Notes under the pieces: model-generated | What the model was told of the DNA's origin: nothing | Databases searched by the model: none | Seen by the model: the letters and a program-made list of their open reading frames with translations, nothing else | In this document: piece after piece, positions 1 to 6,132 of the stretch | How positions within the stretch are numbered: position 1 is the first letter of the stretch | Layout of the letters: every line of letters starts with the position of its first letter | Translations under genes and position numbers: made by a program | Assembly (NCBI GenBank): GCA_007570945.1 | Contig: RKSH01000091.1 | Location: 1-10,690 of the forward strand | Source of the DNA: Gammaproteobacteria bacterium | GTDB lineage: Bacteria > Pseudomonadota > Gammaproteobacteria > Arenicellales > Spongiicolonaceae | Direction: 5' to 3' | Length of the DNA stretch: 10,690 nucleotides

Positions 1-130
1 GATTTGCGAGACCGAAATGCCGCCGGTCAAGGACATGGGCAACGGCCACAAAATCGCCTGCCATCTGGACGCCGAAACTTTCGGCAAGATGGAGCCGGTC
101 ATCACCCTCGCCGAGCGCAAAGCCGCCTGA
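1..130 (+). CDS. Oligopeptide/dipeptide ABC transporter ATP-binding protein, C-terminal end (partial)
   Basis: Reading from base 2, the last 42 codons of a gene run to a TGA at 128-130. The peptide has the pattern Cys-x-Thr-Glu-x-Pro-Pro followed by GNGHKIACHL. This is the C-terminal extension typical of the OppD/OppF/DppD/DppF group of ABC ATPases, where a Cys-rich stretch ending in a GH-x-x-ACH motif follows the nucleotide-binding domain. Such proteins power import of peptides, nickel or related solutes from the inner face of the membrane. The Walker motifs lie outside the window, so the subunit (D or F type) and the substrate cannot be settled. The gene converges on ruvB; two hairpins follow its stop. 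Confidence 0.8.
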   Translation, partial: ICETEMPPVKDMGNGHKIACHLDAETFGKMEPVITLAERKAA

Positions 131-148
131 GCGCCGGCAACGGCCGCC

Positions 149-171
149 ACGGTGTTTTATAAAAACACCGT
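149..171. terminator. Perfect hairpin between convergent genes, possible bidirectional terminator
   Basis: ACGGTGTTTT (149-158) and AAAACACCGT (162-171) form a perfect 10-bp stem with a 3-base loop, 18 bases after the transporter ATPase stop. Because the stem itself ends in A/T pairs next to the loop and no T run follows it, it is not a textbook intrinsic terminator. Its place between two converging genes is the main reason to call it one. Confidence 0.45.
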
Positions 172-177
172 CATTGC

Positions 178-207
178 GCAGTCCGCCAGCATCACCCGGC
201 GGACTGC
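178..207. repeat. Second perfect inverted repeat in the convergent gap
   Basis: GCAGTCCGCC (178-187) and GGCGGACTGC (198-207) are exact reverse complements around a 10-base loop. It lies 6 bases past the first hairpin and about 65 bases beyond the ruvB stop. It lacks a T run on either strand. It may help end transcription or protect the 3' end of the ruv mRNA; the function is inferred only from location. Confidence 0.4.
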
Positions 208-272
208 AACCGTCGCTTTCGCCGTTGCAACCGCCGCCTGCACGGTTGACGGCACGAGTCTCGGCCTTAGAT

Positions 273-1307
273 TCACGAACTGAACATGCCCCCCTGCGAT
301 TCGGCCAGCGGGTTGGCCACGCCCAGGTGGCGGCAAGCCTGCGGGGTGACGATGCGCCCCCTTGGGGTGCGCACCAGGAAACCCTGCTGCAACAGGTACG
401 GTTCCACCACATCCTCAATGGTGCCGCGCTCCTCGCTGAGGGCGGCGGCCAGGGTGTCCACGCCCACCGGGCCGCCGTTGAATTTTTCCACCACCGCGGA
501 CAGCAGTTTGCGGTCCAGCACGTCCAGTCCGCACCGGTCCACCTCCAACATGTCCAGCGCGCGGCGGGCGGTCTCCAGGCTCAGCCGGCCGTCGCCTTTG
601 ACCTCGGCGTAGTCGCGGGCGCGGCGCAGGAGGCGGTTGGCGATGCGCGGCGTCCCCCGCGAGCGGCGCGCCACCTCGGCCAAGCCGGCCTTGTCGGCCG
701 GCACCTTGAGAATGCCCGCCGAGCGCGCGACGATGCGCGCCAGATCCTCGCTGCTGTAGAACTCAAGACGGTGCACAATGCCGAAGCGGTCGCGCAGCGG
801 CGAGGTCAGCAGGCCGGCGCGGGTGGTGGCGCCCACCAGGGTGAACGGCGGCAGGTTCAACTTGATGGAGCGCGCCGACGGGCCCTCGCCGATGATGATG
901 TCCAACTGAAAATCCTCCAGTGCCGGATACAAAATCTCCTCCACCACCGGGCTGAGACGGTGAATCTCGTCCACAAACAACACATCGCCCTCCTCCAGAT
1001 TGGTCAGCAACGCGGCCAGGTCGCCGGCTTTTTCCAGCACCGGCCCGGAGGTCTGGCGCAACTGACTGCCGAGCTCGCGCGCGATAATGTGGGCCAGCGT
1101 GGTCTTGCCCAGGCCCGGCGGGCCGAACACCAGAACATGGTCCATCGCCTCCCCCCGCGCCCGCGCCGCCTGAATAAAAATTTCCAGTTGCTCGCGCGCC
1201 GTCGCCTGGCCCACAAAATCGGCGAAACGCAGCGGGCGCAAACTGCGCTCAATGCGCACCTCCTCGTCGTCAGCGGCGGCGGCCGACACTTTGCGCCGGT
1301 CGTTCAT
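273..1307 (-). CDS. ruvB: Holliday junction branch migration ATPase RuvB
   Basis: A 344-residue protein, close to the usual 335-350. RuvB forms hexameric AAA+ rings that pump DNA through the RuvA-bound Holliday junction during recombinational repair. Visible motifs: Walker A FGPPGLGKTT (61-70), Walker B with VDEIHRL (112-118), the sensor-1 region GATTRAG (159-165), an arginine-finger region LRDRFG (171-176), sensor 2 GTPRIANRLLRR (218-229), and the C-terminal winged helix ending with RTPRGR (313-318). All expected motor residues appear present. The ATG overlaps the ruvA stop in an ATGA (1304-1307), implying translational coupling. It is the last gene of the operon; a convergent peptide-transporter ATPase gene lies next, rather than the ybgC-tol genes found there in many gammaproteobacteria. 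Confidence 0.98.
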   Translation of the reverse strand: MNDRRKVSAAAADDEEVRIERSLRPLRFADFVGQATAREQLEIFIQAARARGEAMDHVLVFGPPGLGKTTLAHIIARELGSQLRQTSGPVLEKAGDLAALLTNLEEGDVLFVDEIHRLSPVVEEILYPALEDFQLDIIIGEGPSARSIKLNLPPFTLVGATTRAGLLTSPLRDRFGIVHRLEFYSSEDLARIVARSAGILKVPADKAGLAEVARRSRGTPRIANRLLRRARDYAEVKGDGRLSLETARRALDMLEVDRCGLDVLDRKLLSAVVEKFNGGPVGVDTLAAALSEERGTIEDVVEPYLLQQGFLVRTPRGRIVTPQACRHLGVANPLAESQGGMFSS

Positions 1308-1897
1308 GGGCGCCCCGCCGCGGCAGTGCGCAGCGCGGCGCGAATTAATTGCTCGCTGCTTTGCGCCCCCCCGCCCTCGCCCGCGGCGCGCACCGCGCGA
1401 ATGGCCTCGGCCGGCTTGTAGCCCAGCGCCACCAGCGCGCTCACCGCATCGCGCACCGGGTCGGGCGCGGCACCGGCGGCGGCCGGGGCCTCACCCTCAC
1501 CCATGCGGTCGCGCATTTCCACCAGCAGGCGCTCGGCGGTGCGGCGGCCGATGCCGGGAATGCGCACCAGTTTGCCGGCCTCGCCGGCGCTGACGCAGTC
1601 GCGAAATTCAGGCGGCGTCATGCCGGAGAGAATGGCCAGCGCGACGCGCGGGCCGACGCCGTTCACCCTGAGCAGCGCGCGGAACAAGTCGCGCTCGGCG
1701 GCGGCGCTGAAGCCGTACAGCCGCTGCGAGTCCTCGCGCACCAACATGTGCACAAACAAGGATGCGCGCGCGCCGACCTCGGGCAGGTCGCTGAAAGTGG
1801 TCATGGACGCCTCCAGTTCGTAACCGACGCCGCCGACGCTGAGCAAAAGTTGCGGCGGTTTCTTGTCGGCGAGCTCGCCCTGCAGGTGGCCAATCAT
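1304..1897 (-). CDS. ruvA: Holliday junction DNA-binding protein RuvA
   Basis: A 197-residue protein matching RuvA along its length. It opens with MIGHLQGELADKKPP, the usual start of the OB-fold domain I, followed by VGGVGYE (21-27). Domain II carries the two helix-hairpin-helix motifs, NGVGPR (79-84) and PGIGRR (114-119), which bind the DNA backbone. Domain III (about 147-192, with ALVALGYKPAEA) is the part that contacts RuvB; an Ala/Pro/Gly-rich linker (136-147) precedes it. RuvA tetramers hold the Holliday junction open for RuvB. The frame stays open upstream, but the start at 1897 is clear because RuvA begins with MIG and because this ATG overlaps the ruvC stop (ATGA, 1894-1897). Confidence 0.97.
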   Translation of the reverse strand: MIGHLQGELADKKPPQLLLSVGGVGYELEASMTTFSDLPEVGARASLFVHMLVREDSQRLYGFSAAAERDLFRALLRVNGVGPRVALAILSGMTPPEFRDCVSAGEAGKLVRIPGIGRRTAERLLVEMRDRMGEGEAPAAAGAAPDPVRDAVSALVALGYKPAEAIRAVRAAGEGGGAQSSEQLIRAALRTAAAGRP

Positions 1898-2412
1898 GAC
1901 TGTCCACCCGCCGCGGCCAGGCGCCGGCTGGCGGCACGGCTGTGGGCATGGCAAATGGCGCAGGCCAAAGCGTCGGCGGCGTCCTCCGGCGGCGGCTGCG
2001 TCATGCCCAGCAGCGCGCGCACCATGTGCTGCACTTGTTGCTTGTCGGCCGCGCCATAGCCCACCACCGCCTGCTTGATGCGGCGGGCGCCATATTCGGC
2101 CACCGGCAATCCGGCGCGCACCGCCGCGCAAATCACCGCGCCGCGGGCATGCCCCAGCACCAGCGCCGAGTGCGCGTTGCGCGCCATGAACACCTGCTCC
2201 ACCGCCAGCAGGCCGGGCCGGTATTCGGAGATCACGCGGCTCATACCGTTGAAAATTTTTTCCAACCGTTCAGGCAGCGCCAGGTCGCCGGGTTTAATTT
2301 GATCACTGTGCACATGCGCCAGACTGTCGCGCCGGTCGTCCACCAGCCCGTAGCCGGTGACCCGCGAGCCGGGGTCCACGCCGAGGATGCGGAGCGCGGC
2401 CGGCGCCGTCAC
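1894..2412 (-). CDS. ruvC: Crossover junction endodeoxyribonuclease RuvC (GTG start)
   Basis: RuvC resolves Holliday junctions by symmetric nicking, guided by RuvAB. From the chosen start the protein is 172 residues (E. coli RuvC: 173). The four acidic residues of the RNase H-like active site are visible: Asp13 in GVDPGSR, Glu72 in VEQVF, and Asp144 and Asp147 in EDAADALA. There is no ATG near the conserved N-terminus. Two in-frame GTG codons lie just past the yebC stop, at 2418 and 2412. GAGG at 2421-2424 sits 8 bases before the 2412 GTG but only 2 bases before the other, so 2412 is preferred. The Shine-Dalgarno sequence overlaps the yebC stop region, so translation is likely coupled to yebC. 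The stop overlaps the ruvA start. Confidence 0.95.
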   Translation of the reverse strand: MTAPAALRILGVDPGSRVTGYGLVDDRRDSLAHVHSDQIKPGDLALPERLEKIFNGMSRVISEYRPGLLAVEQVFMARNAHSALVLGHARGAVICAAVRAGLPVAEYGARRIKQAVVGYGAADKQQVQHMVRALLGMTQPPPEDAADALACAICHAHSRAASRRLAAAGGQS

Positions 2413-2422
2413 CGTCACCGCC

Positions 2423-3151
2423 TCAGGGCGCCGGCAACGCGGCGTTGGTGAACACATCCTGCACATCGTCCAGTTCCTCCAACGCGCCCAGCAACTGCGC
2501 CACCTGCTCGGCGTCGGCGGCGCCGACCTCGGCCACCGCATCAGCGCGGTAGACAATGCCGGCCGCGGCCGGGGCGTGGCCGGCCCGCTTCAGCGCATCC
2601 AGCACCGCGTGAAAATTTTCCGGCGCGGTGAGCACCTCAATAGTGTCATCGTCACCGGCGGCGATGTCGTCGGCGCCGCCGGCCGCGGCGACGTCCATGA
2701 TGCCCTCCACGTCGCTGCCCGGGTCAAAACTCAGCAGGCCGACCTTGTTGAACAGGTAGGCCACCGAGCCGCTGGCGCCAAGGTTGCCGCCGTGTTTGGA
2801 GAACGCCAGGCGCACTTCGCCGATGGTGCGGTTGCGGTTGTCGGTGGCGCATTCCACCAGCACCGCCGCGCCACCGGCGGCGTAGCCCTCGTAGCGCACC
2901 TCCTCGTAGCGCTCACCGGCCAGTTCGCCGGTGCCGCGCTTCACGGCGCGGTCAATGGCGTCGCGGCCCATGTTGGCGTCCCGCGCCTTGTCCACGGCGG
3001 CGCGCAAGCGCGGGTTGCTCGCCGCATCGCCGCCGCCGTCACGGGCGGCGATGACGATTTCGCGGATCAGGCGGGTGAACAATTTGCCGCGCCGCGCGTC
3101 CTGGGCGGCTTTGCGAAACCGTATATTGGCCCATTTGCTGTGGCCGGCCAT
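2423..3151 (-). CDS. yebC: YebC/TACO1/PmpR family regulatory protein
   Basis: A 242-residue protein (usual length 240-250) beginning with the family signature MAGHSKWANI, followed by QDARRGKLFTRLIREI (17-32), and carrying MGRDAIDRAVKRGTG (61-75) and ECATDNRNRTIGEVR (100-114). YebC proteins are three-domain cytoplasmic proteins. They were described as DNA-binding regulators, for example PmpR of quorum sensing in Pseudomonas; more recent work links the YebC/TACO1 family to translation of difficult, proline-rich stretches. Which role applies here cannot be read from the sequence. It lies 31 bases after aspS and just before ruvC, its standard position in gammaproteobacteria. I see no strong ribosome binding site before its ATG. 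Confidence 0.97.
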   Translation of the reverse strand: MAGHSKWANIRFRKAAQDARRGKLFTRLIREIVIAARDGGGDAASNPRLRAAVDKARDANMGRDAIDRAVKRGTGELAGERYEEVRYEGYAAGGAAVLVECATDNRNRTIGEVRLAFSKHGGNLGASGSVAYLFNKVGLLSFDPGSDVEGIMDVAAAGGADDIAAGDDDTIEVLTAPENFHAVLDALKRAGHAPAAAGIVYRADAVAEVGAADAEQVAQLLGALEELDDVQDVFTNAALPAP

Positions 3152-3182
3152 TGTTTTTGCCCGATTGTTCTGCCGGCGCCGC

Positions 3183-4985
3183 CTATGGTGACGGTTCCTT
3201 GGACGGCGCCACAGTGTAGCCCAACTCTTTCAACTGCGCCGGGTCCACCACGCCCGGCGCGTCAGTGAGCAGGCACGACGCTTTTTGCGTTTTGGGAAAG
3301 GCAATCACATCGCGGATGGAATCGGCGCCGCTCAGCATCGCCGACAAACGGTCCAGGCCGAGGGCAATGCCGCCGTGGGGCGGCGCGCCGTAGCGCATGG
3401 CCTCCAGCAGAAAGCCGAATTTGGCCGCGCCGGTTTCCTCGTCCATGCCGAGGGCGCGGAACACGCGCTGTTGCACTTCGCGGCGGTGAATGCGGATGGA
3501 GCCGCCGCCGACCTCAGTGCCGTTCAGCACCAGGTCATAAGCGCGCGAGCGGACTTCACCCGGGGCGCTTTCCAGTTTGTCCAGGTCCTCCCCGCGCGGC
3601 GCGGTGAACGGATGGTGCAGCGCGGCCCATTGGCCGCCGGCCGGGTCTTTTGCCAGCAGCGGAAAGTCCACCACCCACAGCGGCCGCCAGCCGGATTCCA
3701 CCAGGCTGAGATCGCGCCCCAGCCGCACGCGCAGGGCGCCGAGGGAATCGTTGACGATGCCGGCGCGGTCGGCGCCGAAAAAAATCAAATCGCCGTCAGC
3801 GGCCCCAGTGCGCCGCACGATGGCGCGCACGGTTTCATCTGGGAGGAATTTTAAAATCGGCGACTGTAAACCGCCGCGGCCGGTGGCGGCATCGTTCACC
3901 TTCACCCAGGCCAGGCCGCGGGCGCCGAGGCCGGCGACGAATTCGGTGTAACCGTCGATCTGCTGCCGCGTCAGCGCGCCGCCGCCGGGAACGCGCATGG
4001 CCGCCACCCTGCCGTCATCGCGGCTGGCCGGGGCGGAGAAGACTTTAAACTCCACCGCCTTGCACTCATCAGTGATGTCGGTGAAGCGCATGGGAATGCG
4101 CAGGTCGGGGCTGTCGCTGCCGTAATCGCGCATGGCCTCGGCGTAAGTCATGAGCGGAAAAGGATCGGGCAGGTCCACTTCCAGCACCTCGGCGAACAGC
4201 GCGCGCATCATCTCCTCCACCACACCGCGCACATCCGACTCGGCGACAAAGGACATTTCCATGTCCAACTGGGTGAACTCCGGTTGGCGGTCGGCGCGCA
4301 AGTCTTCGTCGCGAAAACACCGGGCGATCTGGTAGTAACGTTCCACGCCGGCCACCATCAGCAACTGCTTGAACAACTGCGGCGACTGCGGCAGGGCGAA
4401 GAACAAACCGTGCTGGGTGCGGCTCGGCACCAGGTAATCCCGCGCGCCCTCGGGCGTGGAGCGCGTCAACACCGGCGTTTCAACATCCACGAAATCCAGC
4501 GCATCCAGAAAGCGGCGGATGGCTTTGGTCACCCGGTGGCGCAGGCGCAGGCGCTTTTGCATTTCGTCCTTGCGCAAGTCCAGGTAGCGGTATTTAAGGC
4601 GCAGCGCCTCATTCACGCCCTCCTCGTCCAGTTGGAACGGCAGCGAGTCACTGGGGTTCAACATTTCCATGGCGCGCGCCACCACTTCCACCCGGCCGGT
4701 GGGCAGGTTTTTGTTTTCGGTGCCGGCCGGCCGCCGCCGCACTTGCCCCTCCACCCGCATCACCGATTCATTGCGCGCCGATTCGGCCAGATGAAAAATT
4801 CCGCCGGTTTCCCCTTTGCCGGAATCAATGTCCGGGTCCACCACCACCTGCACCACGCCGCTGCGGTCGCGCAAGTCGATAAAAATGACTCCGCCGTGGT
4901 CGCGGCTGCCCTGCACCCAGCCGCACAGCCGCACATCCGAGTCAATATGCTCAGGCAATATCTCGCCGCAATGGTGGGTGCGCAT
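3183..4985 (-). CDS. aspS: Aspartate--tRNA ligase, probably the non-discriminating type
   Basis: A 600-residue bacterial AspRS (E. coli: 590), which attaches Asp to tRNA in the cytoplasm. An N-terminal OB-fold anticodon-binding domain (about 1-105, beginning MRTHHCGEIL) is followed by the class II catalytic core, with motif 2 FRDEDLRADRQPEFTQLD (224-241) and motif 3 GIALGLDRL (539-547). The bacterial GAD insertion lies at about 290-430. The start at 4985 matches the family N-terminus; the open frame upstream is Lys/Pro-rich and lies antisense to nothing conserved. His30 (RDHGG) and Gly88 (RRRPAG) replace Leu30 and Lys81 of E. coli. These are the residues of non-discriminating enzymes, which charge both tRNA-Asp and tRNA-Asn. 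The stop is TAG. FmdB-like gene 19 bases upstream. Confidence 0.98.
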   Translation of the reverse strand: MRTHHCGEILPEHIDSDVRLCGWVQGSRDHGGVIFIDLRDRSGVVQVVVDPDIDSGKGETGGIFHLAESARNESVMRVEGQVRRRPAGTENKNLPTGRVEVVARAMEMLNPSDSLPFQLDEEGVNEALRLKYRYLDLRKDEMQKRLRLRHRVTKAIRRFLDALDFVDVETPVLTRSTPEGARDYLVPSRTQHGLFFALPQSPQLFKQLLMVAGVERYYQIARCFRDEDLRADRQPEFTQLDMEMSFVAESDVRGVVEEMMRALFAEVLEVDLPDPFPLMTYAEAMRDYGSDSPDLRIPMRFTDITDECKAVEFKVFSAPASRDDGRVAAMRVPGGGALTRQQIDGYTEFVAGLGARGLAWVKVNDAATGRGGLQSPILKFLPDETVRAIVRRTGAADGDLIFFGADRAGIVNDSLGALRVRLGRDLSLVESGWRPLWVVDFPLLAKDPAGGQWAALHHPFTAPRGEDLDKLESAPGEVRSRAYDLVLNGTEVGGGSIRIHRREVQQRVFRALGMDEETGAAKFGFLLEAMRYGAPPHGGIALGLDRLSAMLSGADSIRDVIAFPKTQKASCLLTDAPGVVDPAQLKELGYTVAPSKEPSP

Positions 4986-5004
4986 GGTTTTTTCCGGTGA
5001 ATGT

Positions 5005-5331
5005 TTAATCGGAGGCCGGTGACGGCACGGGGGTTTTTGCCGCGCTGTCTTTGGCGGCGGCGGCGGCATTTCCGCCGTCACTCTTGCTTTCGGTTTTGCC
5101 GGCATCGGTTTTTTCCGCCGCGTCCTTCCCATCGGCGGCCGGCTTTTTCCGGTCCTTAAAATCGGTCTCATACCAGCCGGTGCCTTTGAGGCGAAACGCG
5201 GCCGCGGTCACCTTCTTTTTCAATTCTTCGGCGCCGCAACCGGGGCAGCGGCTGAGCGGCGCGTCGCCGACTTTCTGCAGCGCCTCCAGCGCATGACCGC
5301 ATGACCGGCACACATATTCGTAAATCGGCAT
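5005..5331 (-). CDS. FmdB-family zinc-ribbon protein with low-complexity tail
   Basis: A 108-residue protein that starts MPIYEYVCRSCGH, the FmdB/CxxC_CXXC_SSSS signature. Two CxxC pairs (Cys8/Cys11 and Cys29/Cys32) should hold one zinc. A conserved basic stretch KKKVTAAAFRLKGTGWYETDF (about 38-58) follows. The last 45 or so residues are Lys/Asp/Ala-rich and probably disordered. The family is named for FmdB of Methylophilus, tied to formamidase regulation, but its function in most bacteria is unknown. A small zinc-ribbon gene ahead of aspS is common in gammaproteobacteria and suggests a role in, or co-regulation with, translation. It is the first gene of the operon, 19 bases from aspS. Confidence 0.93.
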   Translation of the reverse strand: MPIYEYVCRSCGHALEALQKVGDAPLSRCPGCGAEELKKKVTAAAFRLKGTGWYETDFKDRKKPAADGKDAAEKTDAGKTESKSDGGNAAAAAKDSAAKTPVPSPASD

Positions 5332-5372
5332 GATTCTGCGGGCGCTCGTTTTCTGGTCAAAGTTGGCGGCGG

Positions 5373-5381
5373 ATTATAGCA
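5373..5381 (-). promoter_or_regulatory. Extended -10 promoter for the FmdB-aspS-yebC-ruvCAB operon
   Basis: On the minus strand the sequence reads TGCTATAAT, a perfect extended -10 (TGnTATAAT) of a sigma-70 promoter. It lies 41 bases upstream of the FmdB-like ATG, giving a leader of about 35 bases. No good -35 box is found at 16-18 bases (AAACGG is the best), which fits extended -10 promoters that depend less on a -35. It is the only strong candidate seen for this six-gene block. Confidence 0.6.
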
Positions 5382-5420
5382 GATTGGCCGGCGCGCCGTT
5401 TATGTTATTGTTCACGCCTG

Positions 5421-5750
5421 ATGCCGAAACCGACCCTCGCCGCCATCGCCATGCCCCTCCTGCTCCTCGCCGCCGGCGCCGGTGCCGGACAAAAATACAA
5501 CCCGCACAGCGGAAAATGGGAAACCGCCGCGCCCGCCGACCAACTGCAATACAACCCCCACACCGACCAATGGCGCTACGCCGCCCCGAACTCCTCGCCG
5601 CGATACAACCCCTACCAGCAAACCTGGGAACTCGCTCCCGAAAACCACCGCCCGCGCTACAATCCCCACGAAAACCGCTGGGAAATGGCGCCGCCGGGGG
5701 CGCGGTTGGAATACAATCCCTACACCGGGGAGTGGGAGTTTGGGGAGTGA
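5421..5750 (+). CDS. Small secreted protein built of 18-residue YNP/Trp repeats, function unknown
   Basis: A 109-residue protein. Residues 1-23 look like a Sec signal peptide: a Lys near the start, a Leu/Ala-rich core, and small residues (AGAGAG) for cleavage. The mature part consists of five tandem 18-residue units starting at residues 25, 43, 61, 79 and 97, the last cut to 13. Each unit has x-Tyr-Asn-Pro-(His/Tyr)-x4-Trp-(Glu/Arg), and the four full ones continue with a short Ala/Pro-rich stretch. There are no cysteines. The regular Tyr-Asn-Pro and Trp spacing suggests a repeated small fold or a ligand-binding array in the periplasm or outside the cell. I do not recognise a named family. 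The start at 5421 gives the best signal peptide; an in-frame ATG at 5451 is possible. No clear Shine-Dalgarno. It is divergent from the FmdB operon. Confidence 0.8.
   Translation: MPKPTLAAIAMPLLLLAAGAGAGQKYNPHSGKWETAAPADQLQYNPHTDQWRYAAPNSSPRYNPYQQTWELAPENHRPRYNPHENRWEMAPPGARLEYNPYTGEWEFGE
5493..5747 (+). repeat. Tandem 54-bp coding repeat, 4.7 copies
   Basis: Units start at 5493, 5547, 5601, 5655 and 5709 (the last is 39 bases). They encode KYNPHSGKWETAAPADQL, QYNPHTDQWRYAAPNSSP, RYNPYQQTWELAPENHRP, RYNPHENRWEMAPPGARL and EYNPYTGEWEFGE. The Tyr-Asn-Pro codons are nearly constant (TAC AAC/AAT CCC/CCG), while the linkers differ widely. This suggests old duplications kept by selection on protein rather than recent DNA expansion. 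Confidence 0.9.
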
Positions 5751-5769
5751 ATCCTCGGTTTTTGTTCCG

Positions 5770-5787
5770 TTGAATCATATGAGGCAA
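5770..5787. promoter_or_regulatory. Dyad symmetry, possible operator
   Basis: TTGAATCATATGAGGCAA is an interrupted palindrome: TTG, two unmatched bases, the 8-base palindrome TCATATGA, two unmatched bases, CAA. Fourteen of 18 positions are symmetric. It lies 20 bases after the repeat-protein stop and about 345 bases before the Nudix start, so an operator role is speculative. Confidence 0.2.
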
Positions 5788-6073
5788 ACGGCCATGGCTA
5801 ATTTGATTTTGAGGATTTGTTCCAGCAGCAAACGTCCTGACCGCTCAAAAACCAAGGCCGGATAGCAAGACTCACACGGTGGAGTTCGCTTTCGACGCAC
5901 TCGGCATGAACAGCCACTGGGGAACGCCGGTGAATCCGTGGGAGCCGGTGCACCGCCGCCCGCCAGGCGGCTCTCCAGGGTGGACCAGGCGCGTGCACTG
6001 CTCGCCCGCGGCGTCATATGGGCGCGCCCGAAGCACGCATCAGCAAACCATCACCCCCGTCCAAGGTGCGAAC

Positions 6074-6100
6074 ATGAAAAAAAACCAACCGGCCGCTTGA
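6074..6100 (+). other. Possible 8-codon leader peptide (MKKNQPAA)
   Basis: An ATG follows AAGGTG (6063-6068) by 5 bases and opens an 8-codon frame that starts with Lys-Lys-Asn across a run of eight A and ends in TGA at 6098-6100. It stops 32 bases before the Nudix start. It may be an upstream translated leader or chance: it is also in frame with a longer uninformative frame that begins further upstream. Confidence 0.2.
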
Positions 6101-6118
6101 AACGCGGCGCACTCTGCC

Positions 6119-6124
6119 GGAGGT
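6119..6124 (+). promoter_or_regulatory. Strong Shine-Dalgarno of the Nudix gene
   Basis: GGAGGT lies 8 bases before the ATG at 6133. It is the best ribosome binding site in the window and fixes that start. Confidence 0.85.
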
Positions 6125-6132
6125 AAGATTTC

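Larger units (their letters stand above)
5751..6132. other. 382-base stretch without a recognised gene
   Basis: No reading frame here looks convincingly coding on either strand. Visible items are an 18-bp imperfect dyad (5770-5787), a 6-bp G+C hairpin (GCCGCC 5955-5960 with GGCGGC 5966-5971), a palindrome GGTGCACC (5947-5954) with GTGCAC recurring at 5993-5998, an 8-codon frame (6074-6100), and the strong ribosome binding site of the Nudix gene. The first 110 bases are poorer in G+C than the neighbours. The block could hold the Nudix operon leader, a small RNA or a decayed gene. I found no confident promoter or terminator in it. Confidence 0.5.

Noticed and set aside
174..1421. Long plus-strand open frame of 415 codons across ruvB.
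   Set aside because: It is antisense to the well-conserved ruvB, is rich in His/Gln/Arg and Ala, and has no domain. Long antisense frames are expected at this G+C content; the same applies to the plus-strand frames over ruvA, yebC and aspS.
4986..5171. N-terminal extension of 62 residues on aspS.
   Set aside because: It overlaps the FmdB-like gene, is Lys/Pro-rich and precedes a standard AspRS N-terminus (MRTHHCGE), so the start at 4985 is used.
5908..5960. A stretch resembling the cobalamin riboswitch core (GGGAA, then GGTG, then AATCC).
   Set aside because: The spacer between GGTG and AATCC is too short, the CCCGCaACTGT element is missing and no B12-box (CAGGAGACCTGCC-like) follows. No B12-related gene lies downstream. 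Treated as chance similarity.
5775..6100. Several open frames of 60-127 codons on both strands in the gap before the Nudix gene.
   Set aside because: They overlap each other, lack recognisable domains, have skewed composition (Arg/Pro/Ser) and no good ribosome binding sites. A gene remnant remains possible but cannot be supported.
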